Positions 12,366 to 24,291 of a stretch of DNA of 64,000 bases are shown one piece after another. Numbering within the stretch: position 1 is the stretch's first letter; each line of letters opens with the position of its first letter. The stretch covers positions 2,875,501 through 2,939,500 of the forward strand of contig JAESUZ010004534.1 of NCBI GenBank assembly GCA_017311185.1. The letters run 5' to 3'. The notes beneath the pieces were generated by a model, which worked only from the letters and a program-made list of their open reading frames with translations, searched no databases and was not told the origin of the DNA. The position numbers and the translations under genes are program-made. Source of the stretch: Proteles cristata cristata. Lineage: Eukaryota > Chordata > Mammalia > Carnivora > Hyaenidae.

Positions 12366-12712
12366 ATTATATGTGAAGAGGCACATTACTTGAAGGTAGA
12401 CCATTACAAATTAAACATGTTTAGTACAAATTCTAAAGCAACCACTAAAATAATAAAACATACCTAATAAGTCAGTAAAGGGAGAAAAGAAAAACTGAAG
12501 TATAAAAAGAAATCAATTAACCCAAAAGAAGGCAGAAAAAGATGAAAAGGAGAACAAAAATAACAGCTGGGACAAATAGAAAATAAATAAAAAGACAGAC
12601 TTAAACCTTATAATATAAATAAATCCATTACATATATATGGTATTACAACCCCAATTAAAAGGCAGAATTTGTTAGATAAAGACCCAACTACTTTCTGCT
12701 AATAAGAATCTT

Positions 12713-12758
12713 ATGTATGTATGTATGTATGTATGTATGTATGTATGTATGTATGTAT
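12713..12758. repeat. (ATGT)n microsatellite
   Basis: About 11 uninterrupted tetranucleotide units, directly next to the tail side of a minus-strand SINE. It probably grew from that tail or from the adjoining L1M sequence. Likely length-polymorphic. Confidence 0.97.
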
Positions 12759-12923
12759 AACAAGCAGGCCAGCAGGGGAGAGGAAAAGGAAGACAGAGAA
12801 TCCCAAGTAGGCTTTGCACTCAGCATGGAGCCTGAGTTGGGGCTTAATCCCACAACAGTGAGATCATGAACTGAGCCAAAATCAATAGTCAGATACTCAA
12901 CAGACTGAGCTATGCAGGTATCC
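12759..12923 (-). mobile_element. Felid CAN-SINE, minus strand, diverged
   Basis: The reverse complement gives the SINE head ('gctcagtctgttgagtatct'), 'cagttcatgatctcactg' and a pyrimidine-rich body. The A-rich tail has been replaced by the adjacent (ATGT)n repeat. No clear target duplication. It is the first of three clustered SINEs in alternating orientation. Confidence 0.8.
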
Positions 12924-12955
12924 TAGGTTCACTTTTAAATAAACATAAATAGGAT

Positions 12956-13150
12956 GGGTGTCTGGGTGGCTCAGTCAATTAAGCATACAACTTTGGTTAA
13001 AGTCACAATCTCATGGTTTGCGGATTCGAGCCCCACATTGGGTTCTGTGCTAACAGCTTAGAGACTGTGTCTCCCTCTCTCTCTGCCCCTCCCCTCCTTG
13101 CTCTCTGTCTATCAAAAATAAACATTAAAAAATTTTTAAAAGATAAAAAA
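12956..13150 (+). mobile_element. Felid CAN-SINE with 9-bp flanking duplication
   Basis: Head 'gggtgtctgggtggctcagt', B-box region 'ggattcgagcccc', shortened middle, CT tract and A tail. Flanked by 'aaataggat' at 12947-12955 and 13151-13159. Inserted in old L1M ORF2-type sequence. Confidence 0.88.
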
Positions 13151-13315
13151 AAATAGGATATAATTGAAAAATGGAAAATGATATATTATGCTAACTTTAA
13201 TGAAAATAAAGCTAAATGGCTGTATTAGTAGCACAGGTAAGCATTTCAGTGAAAATAAGAGATAAGATACAAGACAATACTAGGTTGCAGAAAGCAACTT
13301 TAATGCCTCATATCT

Positions 13316-13520
13316 TTTTTTAGGTTAATTTATTTTGAAAGAGAGAGAGAGATCAGGGGAGGGGCAGAGAAAGAGGGAGAGGGAGAATTCCAAGCAGACT
13401 CAACAATGTCCACACAGAGCCCAAGGCAGGGCTAGATCTCACAAACTACCTAAATCATGACCTGAGCCTAGATCAAGTGTCCTATGCTTAATCGACTGAG
13501 CCACCCAGGTGCCATCCCCC
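13316..13520 (-). mobile_element. Felid CAN-SINE, minus strand
   Basis: Starts with the T-rich complement of the tail and a GA-rich tract (complement of the CT region), and ends with the complement of the tRNA-like head ('ctgagccacccaggtgcc'). Short flanks 'catatct' (13309 and 13524) are a likely duplication remnant. Third of the alternating SINE cluster. Confidence 0.88.
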
Positions 13521-13560
13521 CCACATATCTCCTTTAATAATAGATATACAATCAGAAATT

Positions 13561-14174
13561 TCTACAACCCTCAAAACTCTAGATACTCAGTACATGTTTT
13601 AAGCTTGAATTTAATGAGTATTTTCTATTCTTGGTTTTGATTATTTCCTAATTCACTCTGTCTTTTCTGCATGGACAAATATTATAAAGTTCTTTTCATT
13701 GCTACTAATAAGAGAGGTATAGTAGAAATGATAAGCTGAAGCCTTCTTCATCACCTTAATATGGAAAATTACAACTCTAAACCTTTATCTTGGATTTGTT
13801 TTCTGAGGAAGTATAAGATTCCCAGCTATAAGCCTCCACCGCCTTGTCATACTGACATTCCTTACTAAAAATAGAGCACTGGAAAGGAAGAACAGAAGGA
13901 AAACAAGACTGAAATTAGTTCACTGGTAACTGCCTTATTTATCAGCTGGAGAGTTTAATAAGTATGTGCATCAATTTGTGTTGTTTATTCAAAAGCAAAA
14001 GTAGTCAATTGTAACTAAAATAAGCGAAAAGAACATATTCATTGGAAAGACAAGAATTAGTTTACAGAATCATAAAAAATAAAAGCTTGCAAAAGCCAGT
14101 CCTCAGAAAGGACAAGAACCAGGGCAACAGATCTGGGGAAAAGAGCTAGTAACAGACTGTTCAGGGCAACAGAG
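13561..14174. other. No gene or clear repeat recognised
   Basis: AT-rich unique-looking sequence between the SINE cluster and the LTR. No convincing coding frame, splice-flanked exon or RNA gene was seen. Confidence 0.5.
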
Positions 14175-14711
14175 TGGTGTCATAGGCAGGAACAATGTTC
14201 CTGTCAAAAATGCCCATTTCCTATGCCTTGGAACCTCTGAATATGTCACCTTTGATGGCAGAGAAGAATTAAGGTTGCAAACGGAATGATGACTGTTAAT
14301 CAACTAAACTTGAGTGATTGATACTGGATTATCCAGGTGAGCCTAAAGTAATTTCAAGAGTCCTGAAAAGTGAAAGAGAGGTAGAAGAGCAGAGTCAGAG
14401 AAAGAGATGTGATGATGGAAGCAGAGACAGAGCGTTGCAATGAGAAGGACTTGCCCTGGCCGTCACTTTCAAGCTGGAGGAAGAAGGCCAGAGCCAAGGA
14501 ATGCAGGCAGCTTCTAGAAGATGGAAAAATCAAAGAAGTAGCTTCTCCCTTAGAATCTCCAGAAAGAAGCACAGTGCTACAAATATCTTAAGTTTAGTCC
14601 AGTGAAACCTTTGTCAAACTTCTGACCTCTAGAACTTTGAAGACAATGTATATGCGCTGTTTTAAGCCACTAAATTTGGGTAATTTGTAGTGGCAATAGA
14701 AAACTAATACA
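14175..14711 (+). mobile_element. Solo LTR, probably ERVL-MaLR (MLT1/MST-like)
   Basis: About 540 bp starting 'tggtgtcataggcagg' and ending 'gaaaactaataca'. Internal landmarks fit the mammalian MaLR-type LTR pattern: 'ggattatccaggtgagcc', 'agagccaaggaatgcaggca', 'acttctgacctctagaact' and 'gttttaagccactaaatt'. No internal retroviral gene lies on either side, so it is a solo LTR. The frames at 14354-14572 and 14409-14591 lie inside it and are not genes. The family name is from memory; a library search would settle it. Confidence 0.6.
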
Positions 14712-15397
14712 GTCAAGATGAATCATCTTTAGTCAAATCTTTTGAGTTAATCAGTACAAAGTCTAAATTCCAGGGAGGGCAACTCATTGGCCTAGCTTGA
14801 GTCACATGACCATTTTTTAGCCACCAAGAGTATTTACAATAAAGAAGCAATTCCTGAAAGTGAAGCAAAATCAGAGTTTGTTACTAGAAAAGGGAATGTA
14901 TGTTGTATAGGCAAAAACAACAGAATTTTACAGGGGATCAGACTTCCATCTTCCCCAGACCATATCACAGTAGCCAACACAGAGACAACCCCAAAGTTTC
15001 TCCTGACTCATCTAATGATTTTTCTCATTAGGAACAAATAAAGCTACAGTTATCATTAAAAGATCAAATATGCATGGCTTATAAAGGACTTAATGTAGTT
15101 TAATTATAAGATGTTTATCAAATATGTCAGTCTATGCTAAGTAGTGGAGATAAAATGGACAACAAGAAGGCTTAGTCTCTTCCCAGGAGAAGACACTAAG
15201 TTTTGAGTATGTAACTATTGTGTGTGTGAGTGACAAGTGCTATGGAGAGGGCTGAGTGTGTCAAGTATGACAAGTATGAGTGTGAAAGGAAAAGTGCAGA
15301 TATTATGGGAGAATAGTGCAAGGATATTTAACTATATCCTAGAAGTTAATGATTAGACACTGTCCTTTCTGTTCACTTAAATAGCACTTGCTCCTCT
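14712..15397. other. No gene recognised
   Basis: Moderately AT-rich sequence with no coding or structural RNA signal that I can support. Confidence 0.5.
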
Positions 15398-15500
15398 ATT
15401 TGATTGCATACTACTTAAAATCAGAGAGCAGGCTTCTACTTTGTATCCACCATGATGCACTTTGCACAGTAGGTACTAAGTGCATGTTTTAGAAATGGAT
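15398..15500 (+). mobile_element. L2 LINE 3'-end fragment (possible)
   Basis: The order of words resembles the 3' end of L2: 'actacttaaaatcagagagc' (length/bulk motif), 'tttgtatccacc', then 'gcacagtaggtactaagtgc'. Strongly diverged and short, so classification is tentative. Confidence 0.45.
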
Positions 15501-17774
15501 TTAATTTACATCTGGAGCCATTAGGGAGAAAAAGGGGAAAAAACTATAAAAAGCAAAAAGCTTTTCATAGCACTAAACTCTAGATGCAACACTTCCTTTT
15601 CACTGAGCTTCCAAACTAGGTATGTGCCAAGTGCCCTCATATGTTTTACTCTCCAGCCTGTGACTGTTTATTGCATAAAAATGTGTACATCTTCATTCCA
15701 TTTGGCATCCCACTGCCTAACTATTCCTCAAGCATGGCCCATGAGCAACAGAACTTTTCTGCTCCTGGCAAAATGTCCCTCTGAGTACTTCAGCCAACAG
15801 ATCCCCAGTCAACTTTAAAAGGAACATGAAGAGACAATTAGATTTGAGAGAATCTGTCCCAGTTAGGAAAACATATTAGACTGACAAAGAAATATATGAG
15901 ACAAGTTTTTATGATTCTCCTCTCCACTCCAGCTGGCTGGTTTGCAGTAATTTGCAAACTACTGTTTTAGTCTAGGACTTCTGATTGGTTAGACTGAACT
16001 GGATGGAATAAACTAAATGAGAGGCAAAGATACATCATTTACTCTAAGCACCCTGTCTTTACTACTGTTCAATAATTTAATTTGTAGATTGTTAAATGAT
16101 TTAAATTCCAGGAAATGTAGAAGGCTCTGAAACTTTTGCTTCCACTGGGCTTTTTAACCCCCCCAAAAAAATCAAATGAGAGTTTTGTGAAACAAATGAT
16201 ACTGACTTTGTGAGTTTTCCTGGCAATTCAGCAAGGTATTAAGAGACCAGGCATTTCCACAGCTTGCAGAGATCAAATATTAATAATAACAAGAAAGCTC
16301 ACACTCATCTGATGTAGAAATGGAAAGTCTGTAAGTCTTCCTATCTGTATCTTTTCTTTTTCCTGACAAGATGACTGATTGGAAGGCAATCCCACTAAAG
16401 CAGCTATGCTGACAAAATGAAAATAAAAATAGTTGCTTTCATTTATTTATTCATTTTAACCATAGGAGTTTCCTGAAAGCATGTACAATAAAAATTTGAT
16501 AAGTAAATTTTCTTCTACATCTTAGTTCAATTTCTTTGAAAGAAATTCCACAGAGGAACTTTTCCTGTTACTTTACCTTCTAAAATTATAAAATAGTAAA
16601 ACATCCATTTCTAGTGGACTCCTTGCTTTCTTTTACTTTTTATAAGACAAAGGCACTTTGTTCTGACACATGTGATTTCAAAATTGCAGCATATTTGCAA
16701 ATCAGACCAAGACCAACTAGTTGTATGGAAAATAGCCAAATAATAAATGTGTTATTAAGGATTTATGAAGTAATCTAGGAGAATATGCAGCTGGTCTCCT
16801 GTTCCTTAATAAATGTAAGAGTTCCCTGTATATTTCACTGATTAGTTACATGAATCTCCTTATTATAGTAGTATATTAGAAAACAAGTCTTTCATCATCT
16901 GATGACTTTTCTCTGTAAATCTATCTTTCTGGAATAAAAGGGACATCTATTTTCATAATAGCAGCAGAAATAGCATTTGTTCCAGAGAAATTATGGGGAG
17001 AAATATATTCAAATATAGATTATATTCTAGAATTACTTAATTGGAATTGCCTCATTGAGCTCTTTGTTTGAAATCAACTGTGTAGTCAGTAAGTCACTAT
17101 TCCTTAATATGTAGGGAGATATTTTGTGGATTTTCCCAAAAAATATCAGCTACTTTTCCCTGAATACTCTATCAGCCCAAATGAATGAATAGAATTACAT
17201 AATGCTCTTCAACAAAATTTGCTTTGAAGTTGAGAATATGTCCAAAACATGTAAGTCCAAAACTGAACCGTCTTGGAAAGTTCCAGTGACTATAAATAGA
17301 ATTTCTAAATTGGAAATGTCATTTCAACCTCTTCCTCCACTTCACTGCTGTGACTCCAATAATTGCTCTTGTTACCTTAATTTCCTTTAGTACAGTATGA
17401 CAATTTCCTAGGATTACTGGGTACTGTGTGATCTTCTTCAGTTACATTCAGTAACATCATATGAAGATTATCTAGGGAAAGAAGCATATTCATAATATAA
17501 GTAAATTTTCATAGCTGACCTCTAAAACCACTGGTTGCCTTTATAAGATACCAATACTCCCAACAGCAATGTATTCTTGAAGCAATGTATTCAGGGTTCA
17601 TGTCAGCATCATTTTCCATTTCAACACTTTGGTGTAATCTACACAGTAGTATCATGGTAGTCAATTAGCACAATTACTAATTATTCTGATGTTCTACTAT
17701 GCAAATTTAAATATAGAATATAAATATGAAATTCAGGACCTTGAATTAGGCTATAAAAACAATCAAGTAAATCA
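15501..17774. other. Unique AT-rich DNA, no gene recognised
   Basis: No frame longer than about 65 codons and none with protein-like features. No SINE or young L1. A 62-residue frame at 17202-17390 is not supported by any recognisable domain. Confidence 0.5.
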
Positions 17775-17870
17775 TTTCACTTAGCAAAGCAGCAAGTGAA
17801 AATAAATAACTTTCCCCAAACCACATGGCTATTTGGTGGCAGAATTAAGAACATAACAGGGGTCTCCTAT
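17775..17870 (-). mobile_element. MIR SINE fragment (possible)
   Basis: The stretch 'taactttccccaaaccacat' then 'ggctatttggtggcagaatt' parallels the MIR core in reverse orientation (normally '...cttgcccaaggtcacacagc...aagtggcagag'). Ancient and diverged. Confidence 0.45.
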
Positions 17871-18000
17871 TTCAACATAAGTGGTTGAGGGGCCATAGCT
17901 GATGGTTTTGGCTGACATTTAAAGAATAAATTGTACTGGATACTTTCTGTTACCATGATTATAGAATCGGTGTGAGTATAAAACAAAAACACAAATCTTT

Positions 18001-18031
<31 letters not shown>

Positions 18032-19295
18032 AAAAAACCCACAAATCTTTAAACCACAGAGAAACAAGAGTGGAAAATATCCATTTCTTATCAGCCCATA
18101 TTTTTATTACATAAATGCAGAAATGTTTCATTATTAATTCCTACCCGCCAGCTAAACTGAAAAAATAAAAAGATTAAACAGCTGATACTTAAATCAGTTG
18201 CTATGTAGCTCTGAGTAAGAAATTAAAACTTTTTAATAAAATAACATAATTTCTTTGAAAAGTTTGAGCTTTATGACTCTACCTAGAGATAAGAGGACAG
18301 AATATCACACATCCATAGAGAAAATAAAAATCAAAAGTTACACAAGAATAAAATACATTTACCTCTCTTTCCTCACAACCATACCAGTCCACAAAGAATT
18401 TCTTCTTTAGGTAAATTTTTAGAGTATTTTAGGAATCTGCAGTGTGAGAAAAGAAGGATCAAGCTGTTTCAAATAATGCATTTAAATAAAATCTGTGTGG
18501 CCACTAAAGCTCAGTAATATCTGTGGAAACATTTGTATTTTCAAGAGTTCTAGGTTCATGAGAAATAATATAATATTATGATGGCCTCATCTCCTTTTTA
18601 ATTCTTTAGTCCTCTACCAAAAGGAACAATGCCAACTTACAATTATCATTTGAAATTAACTTCACTTTTTCCTTTTGTTAAAAGATGACTCAGTTTATTG
18701 TAAATATCAATACCAGCCAGCATTCTTTTCATCATCTCTTCAACTATGCAACTGAAAGTATGTCTGTTTCCATATGAAAATACGCCTGCAGCCTCCCATG
18801 AATAAATCCCACTGTCCTATATAACCTCTTTCTCTCTTCTCTTCCCATCTCCAACTTCTATTCATTCTATTCAATAGATGTTTCTCTTCAATCACCCTAT
18901 GTGTTCTTTCCCCTATACCCATAAAAATGTCCCAGTTACTCCTAAATTGAACAAAATCTTTATTTGACCTTAATGCCTTTTTAGGTTCTTTTCCTGCATT
19001 TTTCAGGCAGTCTGTTAAAAAGCATTCCATAATAGGAGAAAAAAGTATACTATAATAGAATGCTTAATGTCATGGAAGAAACGTTCAAAATATATTTTAA
19101 AGGTAAACACAAAACATCTAGACAGAATGATTCCATCTTGGTGAAAAAATACGTACATTTTCATAGGAAAAGGTATAGAAGACTGTGCACAGAGAGATAC
19201 AGAGATAGAGACAGAGACAGAGAAACAGATTTCTCTGGGTAATAAAATTGTAATTCCTATTTTCTTCTTCATGCTTTTCTACATTTTTAATTTTT
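17871..19295. other. Unique AT-rich DNA, no gene recognised
   Basis: Contains short frames on both strands (for example 17919-18131 and 18740-19030, both minus) without recognisable domains. No repeat identified up to the start of the minus-strand L1. Confidence 0.5.
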
Positions 19296-22098
19296 TAAAT
19301 TTTTAACTAGTTAAATTTATTTTTTGAGCAGTTTTACATTCACAGCAAAATTGAACAGAAAGTATAGGGAATTCCCACAAACCTCTTGTTTTCCCCCACA
19401 CTACCTCCCCTACATTCACCTCCCACACCAGAGTGGTATATTTATTACAATCAGTAAATGTACACTAACACATCATTACCACCTAAAGCTTCCAGTATAT
19501 ATTATGATTCACTCTTGGTGTTGTACATTCTATAGATCTGGACAAATGTATACTGACATATACCCATAATTAAATATCATGTACCATCTATTCACTCTTC
19601 CCTAAAATCCTGTTCTGCCTCTTTATCACCTTTATCTTCTAAACCCGAGGAAACACTGATCTTTTCATTATCTCCATAGTTTTGCCTTTTCCAGAATGTC
19701 ATAGACATAGAATCATACATTATACAGCCTTTTCAGATTAGCTTGTTTCACTTAAATATGTATTTAACATTCTTCTGTGTCATTCCATGTTTTGACGTAT
19801 CATTTTCTTTTTAGCATTGAATAATGTTCCATTATCTAGATGTACCACAGTTTACTACCCATGCACCCAATGAAGGACATCTTGGTTGCTTCCAAGTTTT
19901 TGGCAATTATGGATAAAGATACTGTGCAGATTTTTATGTGATCATAAGATTTTGACTCCTATGGGTAAATACAAAGGAGCGTAATTGACAAATTTTTTGG
20001 AACAGTATCTTTAGTAAAAAAAACTGCCAAATTGCTTTCCAAAGTGACTGTATTGCATCCCCACCAACAAAAATGAGAGTTCCTATTGTTTTGTATGTCA
20101 CCAGCATTTGGTGTTTTCAGTGTTCTGGATTTTGACCATTTGAATAGGTATGTAGTAGTATTTCACTGTTACTTTAGTTTTTGTTTCCTGATGACATGTG
20201 ACAAAGAGCTTCTTTTCAAATGATTACCTGCCATCTGTATGTCTTTTTTGGGGAGTTGTGTGTTCAGGTCTTTAGCCCACTTTGCAATGAAGTTATTTGT
20301 TTTCTTATTGTTGAGTTTTAAAAGGTCTGTGTTTATTTTTGGATAATAGTCCTTTATCAGTATGTCTTCTGTAAATACTTTCTCCCAGTCTGTGACTTGT
20401 CTTCTCATTCTCTTGACACTGGCTTTCTCAGAGCATTAGTTTTGAATTTTAATATAGTCCAACTCATCTATTATTTCTTTCATGGATTATGCCTTTGGTA
20501 CTGCATCTAAAATGTCATCATCCCACCCAAGGTCATCTAGGTTTTTTGATATGTTATCTTCCAGAAACCTCAGTTTTACCTTTAAGCCTATGATCCATTT
20601 TGTGTTAATTTTTGTGAAGGGTGCAGGATTTATATCTACATTCCTTCCTTCCTTCATTTTCCTCCATTGTACTGCTCCTTTGTCAAAGTTTAGTTGATTA
20701 TATTTATGTGGGTCTATCTATGGGCTGTCTATTCTGTTCCATTGATCTCTTTGTCTATTTCAATGCCAATACCTCACTGCCTTGATTACTATAGCTTTAT
20801 AGTAAGCCTTGAAATTGAATAATGTCAGTCCTCTAACTTTGTTCTTCTCTTTCAATACTGAATTGGCTATTCTGGGTCTTCTGCCTCTCCATATAATTTA
20901 GAATCAGTATTTTTTATATCCATAAAATAACAATGGGATTTAGATTGGTATTTTGTTGAATCTACAGATCAAGTTGGGAAGAATTGACATTTTGACAATA
21001 TTGAGTATTCCTATTCATGAACATGGAACATGTCTCCCACTTACTTAGTCATTCTTTGCTTTTGTTTATCAGAATTTTATAGTATTCTTCCTATAAACCT
21101 TATGTATTTTGTTATATTTTACCTAAGTATTTCATTTGGATGTGTTAATGTAAAAAGAATAGTATACACTATACTTTTTAATCTAAAACTTTAAATTTAA
21201 ACTCCACTGGTTCATTGCTGCTATATATAAGAGACTGGTTTTTGTATATTAAACTTATATCCTGAAACCTTCCCATAATCACTTATTAGTTCCCCAGAGG
21301 GTTTGAGTTTTCTATATAGATGATCATGTCCCCTGTGAACATGCCAGTTTTATTTTTCCTTCTGAATCTGTATACCTCTTATTTCTTTTGCTAGTCTTAC
21401 TGAATTAGCTAGAACTCCCAGTATGTTGTTGAAAGGAGTGGTGAGAGAAGACTTCCTTGTCTTGTACCTGTTCTTTGTTGTAAAGCTTCACATTTCTCAC
21501 TATTAAGTGTGATTATTGGTTGTAGGCTTTTCATAGCTATTCTTTACCAAGTTGAGGAAGTTCCCCTCTATTCCTAGTTTACTGAGACTTTTTAATCATG
21601 CATGGGTGTTTGATGTTCAATGTTTTTACTGAATCTATTGATATGAATCTGCAATTTTTCTTTTTCAGCCTGTTAATGTTATAGAGTACATTAACTGATT
21701 TCAGAATGTTGAATAAATCTTGCATACCTGGGATAATTAGTTGTGATATATAATTTGTTGTGATGTATAATTCTTTTATATGTTGTGGGATTCAATCTCC
21801 TAATATTGTATCCAATTTGTGTCTATGTTCATGAAATATTATTGATAATTTTCTTTTCTTGTGATATTTTTGTTGTTTTGGTATTAAGGTAATGCTAAAC
21901 TCACAGAATTACTTAGAAAGTTTCCCTTTGCTTCTATCCTATGAAAGATATTGTACAGGACTGGTGTCATTTCTTCCTTTAAGTGTTTGGTAGAGTTTAC
22001 CAGTGTAGCCATCTGGGCCTGGTATTTTCTATTTTGGGTTATTAAATATTCATTCAATTTCTTTAACAGATATAGGCCTATTAAGATTGCATATTTCT

Positions 22099-22486
22099 TT
22101 CTTTTTTAAAAATTTTTTATTGGTAATAGTTTAAGTCTCTTTTTTTGTTTTGTGTTTTTTACAAATAGTTTATTGTCAAGTTGGTTTCCATATAACACCC
22201 AGTGATCATCCCCACAAGTGCCCCTCTCTGTGCCCATACCCCCTCCCTCCCATCCATCAGTCCTCAGTTTTTGTCAGCATTCAAGAGTCTCTCATGGTTT
22301 GCCTCTCTCCCTTTCCCCACCATTTCCCCCTTCTTCTCCCCCTTGTTCCTCCGTCAAGTTCCTCCTAATCCTCCTATACGTGCACACATATGATATTTGT
22401 CCTTCTCTGCCTGACTTATTTCACTCAGCATAACATCCTCAAGGTCCATCCATGTTGCTACACATGGCCAGATTTCATTTTTTCTC
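22099..22486 (-). mobile_element. Young 5'-truncated L1 3' end with 19-bp target duplication
   Basis: The complement of the felid L1 3'UTR and the last codons of ORF2 lies at about 22155-22486 ('acaaatagtttattgtcaag' at its 3' end). The whole insert is flanked by identical 'attaagattgcatatttct' at 22080-22098 and 22487-22505. Between the left duplication and the usual L1 3' end lie about 55 extra bases (22099-22155) with their own T-rich stretches, a candidate 3' transduction. Inserted into the old minus-strand L1. Confidence 0.9.
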
Positions 22487-23082
22487 ATTAAGATTGCATA
22501 TTTCTGAGTTTTGACACATTGTGTCTTTCTAGGAATTGGCCCATTCCATCTAGATTATCAAAGCTGTTGGTATACAGTTGTCCATAGTATTCTTTTATTA
22601 TCTTTTAATGGCTGTAGGATCTGTAGTGGTGTCCCTTCTTTCATTTCCCATATTAGTAAACTGTGTCTTCTCTTTTCTTAGTTTGATTAGAGGATTATTG
22701 ATTTATTAATCTTTTCAAATAATTATCTTTTGGTTTTGTTGATTTTTCTCTATTGATTTCCTAATTTCAATTTTATGGTTTTCTGCTCCAATGTTATTAT
22801 TTATTTTCTTCTTTTTGGACTTACTGTGCTCTCTGTTTTCTAGTCCTAAGGGAGAAACTTGGATTATTGATTTTATATCTTTCCTCTTTTCTATTATATG
22901 CATTCAATGCTATTCATCTCCTTATAAGCACTGCTATGGTTATATCACACAAATTTTGAAAGTTGTATTTTTCATTTTCAATGTTTTCAAAATACTTTTT
23001 AATTTGTTTTGAAATCTCTTCTTTGACTCATATCTTATTTAGAATTGTGCTGTTTAATCTTCATGTATATTAGAATTTTCCT

Positions 23083-23301
23083 GGGGTGTCTGAGTGGCTT
23101 AGTCAGTTAAGCATCCAACTTCCTCTCAGGTCATGATCTCATGGTTCATGGGTTCAAGCCTCACATCAGGCTCTGTGCTGACAGCTTGGAGCCTGGAGCC
23201 TGTTTCAGACTCTGTGTCTCTCTCTCTCTCTGCTTCCCCCCCTGTTTTCACTCTTTCTGTCTCCCTGTATTTCTCTCAAAAATAAAAATAAACATTAAAA
23301 A
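23083..23301 (+). mobile_element. Felid CAN-SINE
   Basis: Head 'ggggtgtctgagtggcttag', B-box 'gggttcaagcc', CT tract and A-rich tail ending in 'aaacattaaaaaaa'. Host L1 sequence ('aattttcctg / ...ttttctgctatc') continues on both sides with a short imperfect duplication. The 64-residue frame at 23141-23335 is the SINE body. Confidence 0.9.
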
Positions 23302-24291
23302 AATTTTCTGCTATCTTTCTATTATTGAGTTCTAGTTTAATTCCATTGTGGTCCAAGGGCAGACATTATATGGCTTCTCTTCTTTTAAATTTGTTAAGGC
23401 ATGTCTTATCATCCAGAATATGATCTATCTTAGTTAATGTTCTATGTGAGCTTAAGAAGAATGTGTAATCTGATGTGTTAGATGAAGTACCCATAGATGT
23501 TTATTGTATGTAGTTGATTGATGGTGCTGTTGAGTTCAACCATGTTTTTACTGATTTTCTGTCTGTTGGACCTATTTATGATAGAAGACAGTATTAAAGC
23601 CTCTAATTTTATAATCAACTATAATAGTTTATTTGTTTTTTTCCTTACACTTCTATGAGCTTTTGTTTCACATATTTTATACTCTGTTGTTAGAAGCATA
23701 CACATTATGGATTGTTGTCTTAAAACATAATGCCTCTCTTTATCCTTGAAAACATTTTTTGGTTTTTGTCTGTTATGTCTAAGATTAATATAGCTACTCC
23801 TGTTTTCTTTTTATTATTGATAGCATGGTATATCTTTGTTTATTCTTTTACTTTTAACTTATGTGTGTCTTTATATTTAAATATATTTAAAGGGTTTCTT
23901 GTAGATTATACACAGTTTTGTTTTTTTGATCCACTCTGACAACCTCCATCCTTTAACTGGAGTATAAACCATTAACATTTAAAGTAATAATTGATGTTGC
24001 TGGATTAATATGTACCTTATCTGTTACTATTTTTCTATTTGTTGTCCTTGTTCTTTGTTCTTATTTTTGTCTTTCACACTTTTTCTGCCATTTGTGGTTT
24101 TTGTTTTTCTATATTCCCAAATTTTCTATGAATATAAAATACTTCTTTAATTTAAAAAATTCAAAAAGAATGTTATTGATTTAATAAACTGAATAAAAAT
24201 CTGTTTTCTAATTTCTTTCTCTTAGTTTCTCATCTTTGAACAAGACACGTGGTGATGGGAATCTTTTTTTTTCAAGTTTATCTATTTATTT

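Larger units (their letters stand above)
9046..12370 (+). mobile_element. L1 with 5'UTR, ORF1 and ORF2 N-terminal part; 3' half missing
   Basis: A carnivore or eutherian L1 of intermediate age. It has a long 5'UTR (9046-10740, containing a SINE at 9851), an ORF1 relic (about 10746-11616) and the start of ORF2 (about 11680-12365). It stops in the endonuclease region near 'agatcatactatgcatatat' and is followed by older L1M sequence. L1 copies normally lose the 5' end, so loss of the 3' end implies a later deletion or recombination. Confidence 0.75.
8591..13560 (+). mobile_element. Second ancient L1M, split into two pieces
   Basis: The left piece (8591-9045, with a SINE inside) matches the ORF1 C-terminal end of L1M: 'gggacacattacatagacag' at 9006 parallels the sequence near 3385 in the first L1M. 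The right piece (about 12375-13560) resumes in the inter-ORF linker ('ctaaagcaaccactaaaat'), then the ORF2 start (12590-12710 and 13150-13300). A different L1 occupies 9046-12370 between them. The piece of L1M that should join the two ends is missing, so the insertion was accompanied by a deletion or later recombination. Three SINEs and an (ATGT)n repeat break the right piece. Confidence 0.6.
19296..24135 (-). mobile_element. Old minus-strand L1 (L1MB-like), 5'-truncated
   Basis: The left end is the complement of an L1MB-type 3'UTR ('gagcagttttacattcacag', 'ggtgttgtacattctataga', 'atagttttgccttttccag'). ORF2 complement then continues rightward to about 24135. It is interrupted by a small young L1 (22099-22486) and a SINE (23083-23301). 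Sequence resumes correctly after each, so both inserted later. The subfamily is a recollection, not a computed match. Confidence 0.8.
20110..24135 (-). pseudogene. L1 ORF2 relic (minus strand)
   Basis: Best preserved at 20169-20408, where the minus frame reads the ORF2 C-terminal region ('QVTDWEKVF', 'LNNKKTNNFIAKWAKDLN', 'KKDIQMAGNHLKRS'). Further upstream (higher coordinates) the reverse transcriptase and linker regions are decayed. No continuous frame remains. Confidence 0.75.

Noticed and set aside
14409..14591. 60-codon frame at 14409 and its antisense partner
   Set aside because: Both lie inside the MaLR-type solo LTR, which has no coding role.
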